DNA of 64,000 nucleotides from UBA5794 sp963714375 (GTDB lineage Bacteria > Actinomycetota > Acidimicrobiia > Spongiisociales > UBA5794), in NCBI GenBank assembly GCA_963714375.1, contig CAVQOG010000003.1, positions 62,001 through 126,000 on the forward strand, given 5' to 3'. Positions 8,359-16,735 of the stretch are shown here, one piece after another (position 1 is the stretch's first letter; every line of letters starts with the position of its first letter). Both the position numbers and the translations under genes were made by a program. The notes beneath the pieces were generated by a model. The model saw only the letters and a list, made by a program, of their open reading frames with translations. It did no database searches and had not been told where the DNA came from.

Positions 8359-8954
8359 ACGTCACATGGATCATCGTTCGAGGGTCGGGGATCGCTGCCT
8401 TCGTATTGCTGAGCGCATCGATGGTCTGGGGATTGTGGATCTCAACGAAGACGTTCGGCAGGGCCGTGAAAGCAAAGGGACTCCAGTGGCTCCATGAGTC
8501 CCTCGGACTGGCGGCACTCGCCGCGACTGTCATTCACATGGTGGCGCTGTCATTGGACGAATTCATCGGGTTCAGCTGGTGGGACATCATGATCCCAGGT
8601 GTTGCAACGTGGAAGCCGTTGGCTGTTTCACTCGGCGTTGTCTCGTTCTGGTCGATACTTCTTGTTTCGGTGAGCTTCTATGTGAAGCGTTGGATCGGCC
8701 AGAGTGCATGGAGATCGATTCACTATCTGTCGTTCGGAGCGTTCGTTGCCGCCCTTGCGCACGGTGTGATGGCAGGCACCGATTCGGGAACTCCATGGAT
8801 GTCAGCCCTGTACGTCGGAGCGGGTGTGGCCGTCGTGGCTCTCACCGCTATACGCCTAGCGGCATCGTCACGAAGTAAGGAATCAGAAGTCAGAAGTCAG
8901 ACGTCAGATGACCGAAATCAGAAATCAGAAGTCGGAAAACAGACGTCAGACTGA
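8355..8954 (+). CDS. ferric-reductase-like bis-heme membrane protein
   Basis: A 199-residue integral membrane protein with about five to six helices. Two histidine pairs, H47/H61 and H123/H136, are spaced 14 and 13 residues apart on two helices. This is the signature of two stacked b-type hemes in the ferric reductase / NOX / MsrQ transmembrane domain. There is no FAD/NAD domain, so electrons must come from another protein. ATG overlaps the apbE stop (ATGA). The last 25 or so residues are encoded by a heptanucleotide array and give a Ser/Gln/Asp-rich tail with a 7-residue rhythm, probably not functional. Confidence 0.85.
   Translation: MNVTWIIVRGSGIAAFVLLSASMVWGLWISTKTFGRAVKAKGLQWLHESLGLAALAATVIHMVALSLDEFIGFSWWDIMIPGVATWKPLAVSLGVVSFWSILLVSVSFYVKRWIGQSAWRSIHYLSFGAFVAALAHGVMAGTDSGTPWMSALYVGAGVAVVALTAIRLAASSRSKESEVRSQTSDDRNQKSEVGKQTSD
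8883..8952. repeat. heptanucleotide tandem array (10 units)
   Basis: Ten consecutive 7-nt units in perfect register, mostly TCAGAAG, TCAGACG and TCAGAAA variants with ACCGAAA and TCGGAAA inside. The array lies entirely within the 3' end of the ferric-reductase-like gene and encodes its C-terminus. It is the longest unbroken heptad run in the window. Confidence 0.95.
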
Positions 8955-9016
8955 CGGGTGTCGACCCTCTATCGTCAGCGAACGAGTACCGTGCCAACCG
9001 GCGATCAAGGGGTGCC

Positions 9017-9355
9017 ATGTCGGAAAGAGATGCAGTGAACATGCCGGACGGCAAGGATCTGCTGCGTGGCATGGGCTGGGAATCGCTTCCGTTCTCATGC
9101 CTTGGGCTCACACGGCGAACCGGCGAGACCAAGGGCAACAGCATCTGGTCATGGATGATCCTCATTCCGTGGTCTTCGGACGGGAAGCCGTGGATAGATG
9201 GCACAGAGATCGTCCCTGCCACGACCAAAACCCAGGCTGAAGAACGGGAACAGATCATCGCGAAGATGCGGGAACTCCTCGACGATCGCTATGGGGAGAC
9301 AGTCGCACATCGGGCTGTCGACGACTTCATCGCCGAAATCCTGGACGAAACATGA
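9017..9355 (+). CDS. conserved-looking hypothetical protein
   Basis: A 112-residue soluble protein. The N-terminal half is rich in Trp and Gly (IWSWMILIPW), and the C-terminal half is helical (EEREQIIAKMRELL). ATG 9017 has AAGGGG about 6 bases upstream. Its stop overlaps the next ATG (ATGATC), so it is coupled to a Septum_form-like lipoprotein gene. No family recognised. Confidence 0.65.
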   Translation: MSERDAVNMPDGKDLLRGMGWESLPFSCLGLTRRTGETKGNSIWSWMILIPWSSDGKPWIDGTEIVPATTKTQAEEREQIIAKMRELLDDRYGETVAHRAVDDFIAEILDET

Positions 9356-9786
9356 TCCGTACGATCAGAGTCCTGGTCGTCCTCGCCGTTGCCGCAAGCG
9401 TTGCCTCCTGCTCAAGTGTCCTCGAACTGAGCGTCGGTGACTGCTTCCAGGATTGGGAGGGCGCAACCCAACTCGCCACCCAGCAAGTCGAAGGTGTCGA
9501 GACGGTCAACTGCGACATCCCTCACGACAACGAGGTCTACGCCCTCGTTGAAATGACGGAAGCATCATTCCCCGGCGCGGCTGCTGTCGAGACGCAGGCC
9601 TACGAATCCTGCCTTGAACGCTTCGATTCGTTCGTCGGAACACCGTATGCCGATTCGCGCCTCGACTTCGGCGCCTTGTTCCCTACCGAAGCGTCCTGGG
9701 ACCAAGGCGATCGCACGATCATCTGCTTCGTCTACGACGTCGAGTTCCTTCGGCTGACCGGCTCGATGAAGGATTCAGGCATCTAG
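9352..9786 (+). CDS. lipoprotein with Septum_form-like domain
   Basis: A 144-residue exported lipoprotein: hydrophobic signal and lipobox VASC with the lipidated Cys at 20. The mature part has GDCFQDW and, later, VNCDIPHDNEVYALVE and a C-terminal CFVYD. This is the cysteine-containing pattern of the Septum_form family found in actinobacterial envelope proteins. Role is unknown; a structural or cell-wall function is usual for the family. Confidence 0.72.
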   Translation: MIRTIRVLVVLAVAASVASCSSVLELSVGDCFQDWEGATQLATQQVEGVETVNCDIPHDNEVYALVEMTEASFPGAAAVETQAYESCLERFDSFVGTPYADSRLDFGALFPTEASWDQGDRTIICFVYDVEFLRLTGSMKDSGI

Positions 9787-9792
9787 TTCCGG

Positions 9793-10992
9793 CTAGGCAG
9801 CTGGTTGCGACCGCCCTGCAAATCGTGAGACCGACAGTTCGTTGAAGACCGCAGCGAGAGCAACGGCGACCGTCAACACCACGAGTGGCCACAGATAGGA
9901 ACCGAACGCGTCCCTTCCAACACCGATCAGTGTGGGAGCAACCCCACCCGCGATTGCTGCTGCGGACCATTGCTTCCCCATTACCGACCCGAAGTCCTCA
10001 CCCGCGAACCAGTCATTCATGATGACCGGCCGGAGTGGGAGCGTGAATCCGAAGAAGATGCCAAAGAACGCAAAATGCGCCACCATCACGACCTCGGGGG
10101 CCCCAACGATCGCAAGGACCATGGCACCAACCAGCCCGACAACGCTCCATGTGAGGATCGTTGTTGCCGCTACACGATGTGCCAACCGTGGCGCGAGGTA
10201 CCTCCCCGGAAAGGTCAGAACACCTGAAAGACCAGCCAGAACCGCGATCAACGCTACGTCAAACCCCTGCTCCTCAAACACGGCGACGCGGTGGAACAGC
10301 ATGCTGTTCATCGATGCGAACAACAGCACGACGGCAAGAGTCTGGAAGCCGAGACGTCGGTCCTCAACGAATCGTCTCCATTTGACAGGCCGTGGCGGAT
10401 CAGGACGATTCGTGGACGGCTTGTCCCTGGGAAGGAACACGATCGATACAAGGAGTCCTGCAATCAGGATCGCAGTCCCGTAGGCGAATGTCGTCTGCCT
10501 CCAGCCAAAGTGCTCGACGGCGTACCCGGTCAGCGGAAGGAATACGGGTCCGGCAAGACCTCCGATGACAACCAGAAGAGCGATGGCGTGGTTGCGCTTG
10601 TTCGCTCCAACCCACAACCCAACAGCAACGAATGCAGGTTCGTACAACGTCATCGCCTGTGCCGGTCCGAGTAGAACCCAGAACGCAAGTACGACGATCC
10701 AGCCGCTGTCGGAAAACGAAACGATCGCGAGTGCCAAGAATGCCAGTACTGCACCGAGGATCATCAGACCGCGCACTGCATGATGGTCCGCCCACCGGCC
10801 CACACGTGGAGCAACCAGCCCAGCAATCACCACGGAACCGCCGAACGCCAGGGACAGAAGGGAAATGGAGAACTCTCCTCCAGCTGCGTCCTCCGTCAGA
10901 AGCACCGACATTGCATACAGCTCGACGCCAAAGGCGATGAACACAAAGGCGGCGATGGCTACCACCGTGGCGCGTGGATATCGGTCAGGCAT
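9793..10992 (-). CDS. MFS transporter
   Basis: A 399-residue major facilitator superfamily permease with about twelve hydrophobic helices and the loop-2/3 motif GRWADHHAVRGLM. The central loop between helices 6 and 7 (about 195-215) is basic and Pro-rich. It is monocistronic on the minus strand and convergent with the lipoprotein gene. Substrate cannot be predicted; a small metabolite or drug efflux is typical. Confidence 0.85.
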   Translation of the reverse strand: MPDRYPRATVVAIAAFVFIAFGVELYAMSVLLTEDAAGGEFSISLLSLAFGGSVVIAGLVAPRVGRWADHHAVRGLMILGAVLAFLALAIVSFSDSGWIVVLAFWVLLGPAQAMTLYEPAFVAVGLWVGANKRNHAIALLVVIGGLAGPVFLPLTGYAVEHFGWRQTTFAYGTAILIAGLLVSIVFLPRDKPSTNRPDPPRPVKWRRFVEDRRLGFQTLAVVLLFASMNSMLFHRVAVFEEQGFDVALIAVLAGLSGVLTFPGRYLAPRLAHRVAATTILTWSVVGLVGAMVLAIVGAPEVVMVAHFAFFGIFFGFTLPLRPVIMNDWFAGEDFGSVMGKQWSAAAIAGGVAPTLIGVGRDAFGSYLWPLVVLTVAVALAAVFNELSVSRFAGRSQPAA

Positions 10993-11010
10993 CGTGCGAG
11001 CCTACGGCAA

Positions 11011-11048
11011 GAAGTCAGACGTCGGGAACCCGACCAGGTCGGGTTCCC
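11011..11048. repeat. heptads joined to a perfect hairpin
   Basis: Two heptads (GAAGTCA, GACGTCG) lead into an 11-bp perfect stem, GGGAACCCGAC at 11024-11034 and its complement at 11038-11048, with a 3-base loop. It lies between the 3' end of the GNAT gene and the 5' end of the MFS gene, both on the minus strand. It could terminate the GNAT transcript, although no T-run follows. Confidence 0.8.
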
Positions 11049-11054
11049 TGGGAA

Positions 11055-12086
11055 TCAGGCACCCTCCAAGTAGGTGGCGATTACGTCCGTTGTTGCTTGA
11101 TAGCCGAGGACCGAGTTTCGTGGTTCGAAGCCGATCTCCGTATTGATGCCGAGCATGGCGTCATTGGACTTTGCATTCTCGGTCTTGATCCGGACCGCCT
11201 CTGGCCAACGTTCGAGGCCCCGAAGAATGGCAGAAGCCTTGATCCACTTCCCGAGCGCATGCCCGCGGTGATCCCGGTGAACCATGGTCAGCGTTGTTTG
11301 CATCGTGTCCGGGTCAGAGAATCGGTAGAGCAATTCGGTGAAGCCGACCAATTCTCCAGAGTCGATGTGTCGTGCGACCACGGTGACGAATTCCATCACG
11401 CTCTTTGCCTTGGCAATGAAATCCCGGACATCATCCTCGGTGGTAGCGAACGGCTCCATGTCCAGATCTTCCATCGGCATGTCCTCGTCGGCCATGACAA
11501 AGAGATCAGCGATCGACCCGTAGAACTCATCTGGGTAGTCATCCTCCCAGATGAGGACCTCGTACCCGGGGGCACGACTCGGCCCCTCGGAATGCCACCG
11601 CTCAAGCATTTCGATATCGAGGGCATTGACATCGACGATGTTGATGTGTTCGCGAATCCCGATGTTGGCATGGACAGATTCAGAGAATGCCTCACCTGCT
11701 GGCATCGACTCGAACGTATCAGCGGTCAGCACAGTTCGGCCATCAGCGACCGCTATGTCGTTCGCCTTGGCAAGGAGAGTTCTGCCGACACCTGTCCGTC
11801 GGTGCCCAGGGTCCACGAGGAGCTGCAGCCATTGCAAATGGGCATTGGAGCCATCGGTGAAGTGGGCAGGAATGACAAGACCGATAACTTCCCCATCCGA
11901 ATCCGCCACGACAAAATGCCAGACAGTCATGGTCGGTCGATCTGCTCGAGATCGATAGTCCGCGATCGTCAACGGACGATGGTGAGGGTTCAGCTCCTCC
12001 CACACCGTGTTGTACAGCGGCATCATCAGGCGAGCATCTTCATCGTTTGACAGGGGGAAGATCTCGCGCACAACGTGCTCAGACAT
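11055..12086 (-). CDS. tandem-GNAT-domain acetyltransferase
   Basis: A 343-residue protein with two GNAT folds. The acetyl-CoA loop of the first is DPGHRRTGVGRTLL (about residues 92-105), and of the second HRDHRGHALGKWIKAS (about 275-290). The two-domain layout recalls mycothiol synthase and related actinobacterial acetyltransferases, but the substrate is not evident. ATG 12086 (MSEHVVREI) is chosen over one 20 codons upstream, which would overlap the divergent ABC-F promoter region. Confidence 0.82.
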   Translation of the reverse strand: MSEHVVREIFPLSNDEDARLMMPLYNTVWEELNPHHRPLTIADYRSRADRPTMTVWHFVVADSDGEVIGLVIPAHFTDGSNAHLQWLQLLVDPGHRRTGVGRTLLAKANDIAVADGRTVLTADTFESMPAGEAFSESVHANIGIREHINIVDVNALDIEMLERWHSEGPSRAPGYEVLIWEDDYPDEFYGSIADLFVMADEDMPMEDLDMEPFATTEDDVRDFIAKAKSVMEFVTVVARHIDSGELVGFTELLYRFSDPDTMQTTLTMVHRDHRGHALGKWIKASAILRGLERWPEAVRIKTENAKSNDAMLGINTEIGFEPRNSVLGYQATTDVIATYLEGA

Positions 12087-12137
12087 CGGGTACCTCGGCT
12101 GGAAGGCCACGAACCATAGCGTGCCCATACTTGCGTC

Positions 12138-13922
12138 ATGCACCAAATCTCCCTTGACAGCATCGACAAGGCGTATCCCGAGACGCTTGTCCTTGAGGGT
12201 GCCTCGATGGCGATCTCGGCGGGTCAGCGGATCGGGCTGATCGGCCAGAATGGTTCTGGAAAGTCGACCCTGCTTGGAATCATCGATGGAACCGTGGAAC
12301 CAGACGCGGGCGACATCGTGCGTGCGTCTGGCCTACGAATCGCATCGCTGCCCCAGGACCCGACATATCCGGCCGGGTCCACCGTCGAAGATGTGGTGTC
12401 CTTCAGCCGTGAAGCCATCTCGCTCGCAGACAGGCTCGGCCTCAAGGAGCCAACCAAGCTCACCGCCGATTTGAGCGGCGGCCAACGCAAGCGCCTCGCC
12501 CTCTCCGTTGCTCTTGCTACCGACTGCGATCTGCTCATTCTCGACGAACCGACGAACCATCTTGATGTTGACACGATCGATTGGCTTGAGGACTACATCG
12601 TGGGGCTCACTTCGACGCTCCTCCTTGTTACTCACGATCGGTATCTGCTGGACAGGGTTGTTGACACAATTGTTGAGGTGTACGACCACCGGCTCTATCC
12701 ACACCGTGGAACGTACGGGCAGTATCTCGAGGCACGGGCAGCAAGGGAGGCCATCGAGAATGCAAATACGAAGAGGCTCAAGCAACGGATCAAGACTGAG
12801 CTCGCATGGCTCAGAAAGAGCCCCAAGGCACGAACATCGAAGTCCCGCCAGCGAACCACACGGGCAACGGAAGTTGTGGACGCCGGCCTACCACGACAGC
12901 GCCCGGAACTCGTCATGACGTTCCCTCCTCGGCGCATTGGATCGAAGGTCGTCAATCTCCACAACGTGGGAAAGGAATACGACGGCCAGGTTGTTCTTCA
13001 AGGAATCACCCATCTCCTCGCTCCCGACGCGCGTATTGGCATCGTCGGGCCGAACGGAGCGGGCAAGACAACGTTGCTCGCCCTCATGATGCAGAGAATT
13101 GAGCCGGACACCGGAAAGGTCGTGGTCGGTTCAACGATCGTACCCGGCTGGTACGGACAGGACCCCACGCCGATTCCCCCTGAGACCAGGCTGATCGAGG
13201 CGGTGCGCGACCATGCGGACGAGGTGCAAATCACAGACCGCAAGACGGCGACGGCAGCAAAGCTCCTTGAGATGTTCCAATTCGGACACGAGCAGCAGCA
13301 GTCAACTGTTGGCGATCTGTCCGGTGGAGAGCGAAGGCGGCTCGAGCTCTTACTCGTGTTGATGGAGACCCCAAATCTGCTGTTGCTCGACGAGCCGACT
13401 AACGATCTCGACCTCGACACGCTGCACGCACTCGAGGACTACCTCGACGAGTGGCAGGGAGCGATGGTCGTCGCAAGCCATGACCGCTATTTCCTCGACC
13501 GTGTCTGCCACGACATCTTCTCGATCCAGCCGAACGGCAGCGTCCAACATCACCCTGGTGGATGGTCGGCATTCTGGGCCGATCGGCAGAATCTCAGCGA
13601 TGCGCCGGCCAATCGCACGACAGCGACAAGGACCCGACCGAAGGCACAGCGAACCAAACTGACGTTCAACGATCAGCGGGAGTTCAAGGCGCTGACAGCA
13701 CAGATCCCAAAACTCGAAGCTGCGCGTTCGAGGCTCGAGCAGGATCTCGCCAAAGCGGGAGCAGACATCGACAAGGTCAGTCGGCTCGGCGCTGAGCTTG
13801 CAACCACAATCACCGCACTCGACGCAGCAGAAACCCGCTGGCTTGAGTTGACCGAATTGGCCGAGGACTTGGCGAAAGTACCCAATAGCCCCGTCCCCCC
13901 TTCAGGGGGGACGGGCGAGTGA
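12138..13922 (+). CDS. ABC-F family ATPase (Uup-like)
   Basis: A 594-residue soluble protein with two ATP-binding cassettes and no membrane domain, the ABC-F plan of ribosome-acting translation factors. First cassette: Walker A GQNGSGKST (36-44), LSGGQRKR and DEPTNHLD. Second: GPNGAGKTT, LSGGERRR and DEPTNDLD. A positively charged linker lies between them, and a helical coiled-coil region (about 510-580) as in Uup closes the protein. The final residues SPVPPSGGTGE are encoded by a hairpin repeat that also occurs at two other loci, so the original stop was probably elsewhere. Confidence 0.92.
   Translation: MHQISLDSIDKAYPETLVLEGASMAISAGQRIGLIGQNGSGKSTLLGIIDGTVEPDAGDIVRASGLRIASLPQDPTYPAGSTVEDVVSFSREAISLADRLGLKEPTKLTADLSGGQRKRLALSVALATDCDLLILDEPTNHLDVDTIDWLEDYIVGLTSTLLLVTHDRYLLDRVVDTIVEVYDHRLYPHRGTYGQYLEARAAREAIENANTKRLKQRIKTELAWLRKSPKARTSKSRQRTTRATEVVDAGLPRQRPELVMTFPPRRIGSKVVNLHNVGKEYDGQVVLQGITHLLAPDARIGIVGPNGAGKTTLLALMMQRIEPDTGKVVVGSTIVPGWYGQDPTPIPPETRLIEAVRDHADEVQITDRKTATAAKLLEMFQFGHEQQQSTVGDLSGGERRRLELLLVLMETPNLLLLDEPTNDLDLDTLHALEDYLDEWQGAMVVASHDRYFLDRVCHDIFSIQPNGSVQHHPGGWSAFWADRQNLSDAPANRTTATRTRPKAQRTKLTFNDQREFKALTAQIPKLEAARSRLEQDLAKAGADIDKVSRLGAELATTITALDAAETRWLELTELAEDLAKVPNSPVPPSGGTGE
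13890..13915. repeat. C6/G6 hairpin element, copy 1
   Basis: Perfect 11-bp stem CCCGTCCCCCC / GGGGGGACGGG with the loop TTCA, inside the last codons of the ABC-F gene. The same element recurs at 18150-18169 (inverted) and 60103-60126. Likely a transcript-end hairpin of repeat origin; there is no T-run. Confidence 0.9.
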
Positions 13923-13997
13923 AACGAGCCAGGGGGCGACCGGGCTTGGGGACACGGGCCTCGGTAGTGTTTCGCCCACACGGGAAGGCAGGTAGGC

Positions 13998-15986
13998 ATG
14001 GATGATCCGACAGTTCCGATCGTCTCACCAGACGACACAGTATTCGATCCGGAGGACATGGACGGTGACGCGTCGCCGGCCACCGATTTCTGGCGATGGG
14101 CAAACGGCGGTTGGTTGGATCGCAACCCCGTACCTCCGGAGTATCCGGTTTGGGGCGCATTCCTTGAGCTCCACACCCGCAACGAAAAGATCGTCCACGC
14201 GCTGCTCGAACAGGCGGCAGATGCTGGTGGTGCAGTCGGATCGATCGATCAGAAGATCGGTGATTTCTATGCATCGGGTATGGACACCGATGCGATCGAA
14301 GCGGCTGGTATCGAGCCCATCCAGCAATGGCTCGACCTCATCGAGGGAATCGACACGATTGAAGACCTCCGAACCGCGTTCGCTGAGCTCTCCAGGATCG
14401 GTGTATCCGTTGGCTGGAGCTGGCACGTCGAACCGGATCGTTCCGACTCAACGCAGAACCTTCTCTACATCGGCCAGGGCGGACTCGGCCTGCCAGACCG
14501 CGACTACTACTTCCGTGAGGATGAACAGTCACAAGCACTGGCCTTGGCGTATCGGGATCATTCCGCGGCGATGTTCGAACTCCTCGGGTGGCCCGCTGAG
14601 GAAGCCAGCGCTGCGACCGAGACCATTTGGAAGATTGAATCACGACTTGCCGAGGCGTCCAACACCGCCGTCCAACAGCGCGATGTCCAAGACACGACCA
14701 ACAAACTGACCAGAGATGAGGTCACCGACCTCACACCAACGTTGATGCTCTGCGACTGGCTCGATGCGAGTGGGGCACGCCAAGAAGCGGCCGTCAACAT
14801 CGACAACCTTGGATTCTTCTCCGAGCTTGACACCATGTTCAGCGAGGTCCTCATCGACGACTGGAAGACCTACTGCACGTGGCACCTCTTGGTGTCGACA
14901 GCGAGTGGCCTTCCAAGGCGGTTCGAGGACGAGGCCTTCAACTTCTGGGGTGTGAAGGTTTCGGGCCAGAAGGAGCAGAAGCCGCGGTGGAAGCGCGTCG
15001 TGTCAGCAGCCGGAGGCAGCATCGGCCATCTGGTGGCACAGCTCTATGTGCGCGAGCATTTCCCACCGTCTGCCAAGGAACGGGTAGAGGAGCTCGTTGG
15101 AAGGATCCTGGTTGAGATGCGCAAGAGCATCGAGACCGTCGACTGGATGGGTTCTGACACCAAGAAGCAGGCACTTGAGAAGCTTGAAGGGTTTGGCTAC
15201 AAGATCGGCTATCCGGACCAGTGGCGTGACTACTCATCCCTTTCCATCACACGGGATGGTTGGCTTGCCAACCGCCTGGCTGCCAGAGTGTTCGAGTTCG
15301 AGCGCAACATCAACACGCTTGGCAGACCCATCGATGAACATGAATGGTTGATGCCGCCACACATCGTCAATGCCTATTACTGGCCTGAACGGAACGAAAT
15401 CGTGTTTCCTGCTGGCATCCTCCAACCGCCCTTCTTCGTTGCCGATGCAGGCGATGCCGTAAACCTCGGTGGTATCGGTGCAGTGATCGGTCACGAGATC
15501 ACACACGGATTCGATGACAAGGGATCACTATTCGATGCCACCGGTCACCTTCGCAATTGGTGGACCGATCATGATCGGGTCGAATTTGAGGCGCGGGCCA
15601 AGGTCATCTCGGATCAGTTCAGCGCCTATGAGATCGAGGATGGCTTGAACATCAACGGTGATCTCACTCTCGGTGAGAACATTGCCGATCTCGCGGGTCT
15701 CACGCTCGCGTTCGGCGCGCTGCGTCAGATCCTCGACGAGAACGGATCCGAGCTGATTGGCGGGCTGACACCCGAGCAACGGTTCTTTCTGTCCTATGCG
15801 CGCATCTGGCGCATGAATGCAACACCGGAATACACACGGCTCATCGTCAACTCAGACCCCCATTCACCCGCTGAGTTCCGTGTCCGGGGTCCGCTATCGA
15901 ACATGAGCGAGTTTGCGGAGGCTTTCAACCTCCCCGAGGATTCCCCCACGATGCGCCCCATCGATCAACGAGCCAAGGTGTGGTAG
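13998..15986 (+). CDS. M13-family (neprilysin/PepO-like) zinc endopeptidase
   Basis: A 662-residue metallopeptidase of typical M13 length. The zinc site is H499-E-I-T-H503 in VIGHEITHGFDD, with the third ligand E560 in GENIADLAGL. The substrate-binding NAYYWP segment lies upstream, and the C-terminus ends in the conserved tryptophan (AKVW). No signal peptide or N-terminal membrane helix is visible, so it is probably cytoplasmic, like many bacterial PepO proteins. It cleaves small peptides. ATG 13998 follows AAGGCAGG. A strong hairpin follows at 16024. Confidence 0.94.
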   Translation: MDDPTVPIVSPDDTVFDPEDMDGDASPATDFWRWANGGWLDRNPVPPEYPVWGAFLELHTRNEKIVHALLEQAADAGGAVGSIDQKIGDFYASGMDTDAIEAAGIEPIQQWLDLIEGIDTIEDLRTAFAELSRIGVSVGWSWHVEPDRSDSTQNLLYIGQGGLGLPDRDYYFREDEQSQALALAYRDHSAAMFELLGWPAEEASAATETIWKIESRLAEASNTAVQQRDVQDTTNKLTRDEVTDLTPTLMLCDWLDASGARQEAAVNIDNLGFFSELDTMFSEVLIDDWKTYCTWHLLVSTASGLPRRFEDEAFNFWGVKVSGQKEQKPRWKRVVSAAGGSIGHLVAQLYVREHFPPSAKERVEELVGRILVEMRKSIETVDWMGSDTKKQALEKLEGFGYKIGYPDQWRDYSSLSITRDGWLANRLAARVFEFERNINTLGRPIDEHEWLMPPHIVNAYYWPERNEIVFPAGILQPPFFVADAGDAVNLGGIGAVIGHEITHGFDDKGSLFDATGHLRNWWTDHDRVEFEARAKVISDQFSAYEIEDGLNINGDLTLGENIADLAGLTLAFGALRQILDENGSELIGGLTPEQRFFLSYARIWRMNATPEYTRLIVNSDPHSPAEFRVRGPLSNMSEFAEAFNLPEDSPTMRPIDQRAKVW

Positions 15987-15998
15987 AGCGCCACTCTG

Positions 15999-16026
15999 AG
16001 CTGAAAGCTGTGAGCTGAAAGCTGAA
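15999..16026. repeat. heptanucleotide array, AGCTGAA type (4 units)
   Basis: Four units in register: AGCTGAA, AGCTGTG, AGCTGAA, AGCTGAA. It lies immediately after the M13 peptidase stop and abuts the terminator hairpin at 16024. Confidence 0.93.
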
Positions 16027-16052
16027 GTAGCGACGCCCTGCGTCGCTACTTC
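16024..16052. terminator. bidirectional hairpin between convergent genes
   Basis: A perfect 12-bp stem GAAGTAGCGACG / CGTCGCTACTTC with a 5-base loop, followed on the plus strand by a short TCTTT. It separates the peptidase gene from the convergent nfu gene, whose last two lysine codons and stop lie in the right arm. It likely ends both transcripts. Confidence 0.75.
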
Positions 16053-16681
16053 TTTGCCTTCTCGTAGTAGGGGTTATCGCCTTGGGCGTGGTCGGTAACG
16101 TCGACAACCTTTGAAATCTCGGGTACCAGGTCAACGATGGTGGTCTCGATGCCCTGGGACAACGTGACTCCCGCCATCCCGCACCCCACACAGCCACCAC
16201 CGAGACGAACGTACGCTGTTGATTCCTCAACAGCTACCAGCTCGGCACGACCGCCATGTGATGCGATCGACGGGTTGATCGCCTCATTGAGAACCTTGAT
16301 CACATTCTCGGCAACCGTCCCCGTCAGATCGCCCTGCACCATGCCCGTTGCGATCGCAGGACTCGGTGTGTTCGGATTGTCGATTGTGATGCCAGGCTTG
16401 AGGAGGTTCTTCGACGGCGTGAGCATGGCACCCTGAAGATTTGGGGCGTCCGCTTCCGAAACGATGACAGGAAGCGAACCGTTGTCATGGATCAAATCTG
16501 TATCGAGGGCCGAATCCACCCTCATGAACGCGGTGCCGTAGGTGAAGACACCATCGCCGACTCCGCTGATCGTTACGACGAGACCCAGATCATCCGCATC
16601 GTCCTCCCGTGCCCTGATATCGAGCAGCATCGGGAGCACGGCTTCGTCGATGGAAACGATCGGATCGGGGGCATCGGGCAT
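16046..16681 (-). CDS. Nfu/NfuA-type iron-sulfur cluster carrier
   Basis: A 211-residue protein. The N-terminal part (1-105) resembles the degenerate A-type domain of NfuA. The C-terminal part (about 118-195) is a NifU-C domain with the cluster-binding C164-V-G-C167 in GGGCVGCGMAG. It would deliver Fe-S clusters to apo-enzymes. The stop lies within the terminator hairpin shared with the M13 peptidase gene. Confidence 0.88.
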   Translation of the reverse strand: MPDAPDPIVSIDEAVLPMLLDIRAREDDADDLGLVVTISGVGDGVFTYGTAFMRVDSALDTDLIHDNGSLPVIVSEADAPNLQGAMLTPSKNLLKPGITIDNPNTPSPAIATGMVQGDLTGTVAENVIKVLNEAINPSIASHGGRAELVAVEESTAYVRLGGGCVGCGMAGVTLSQGIETTIVDLVPEISKVVDVTDHAQGDNPYYEKAKK

Positions 16682-16735
16682 CCCCAGATCTTACGTATCG
16701 GAAAGCTCATACCGTGACGAGTGCATCATGACGCC

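Noticed and set aside
10974..12050. A 358-codon plus-strand open frame opposite the GNAT gene
   Set aside because: The minus strand carries two intact GNAT folds here; the plus frame is a shadow with no domain.
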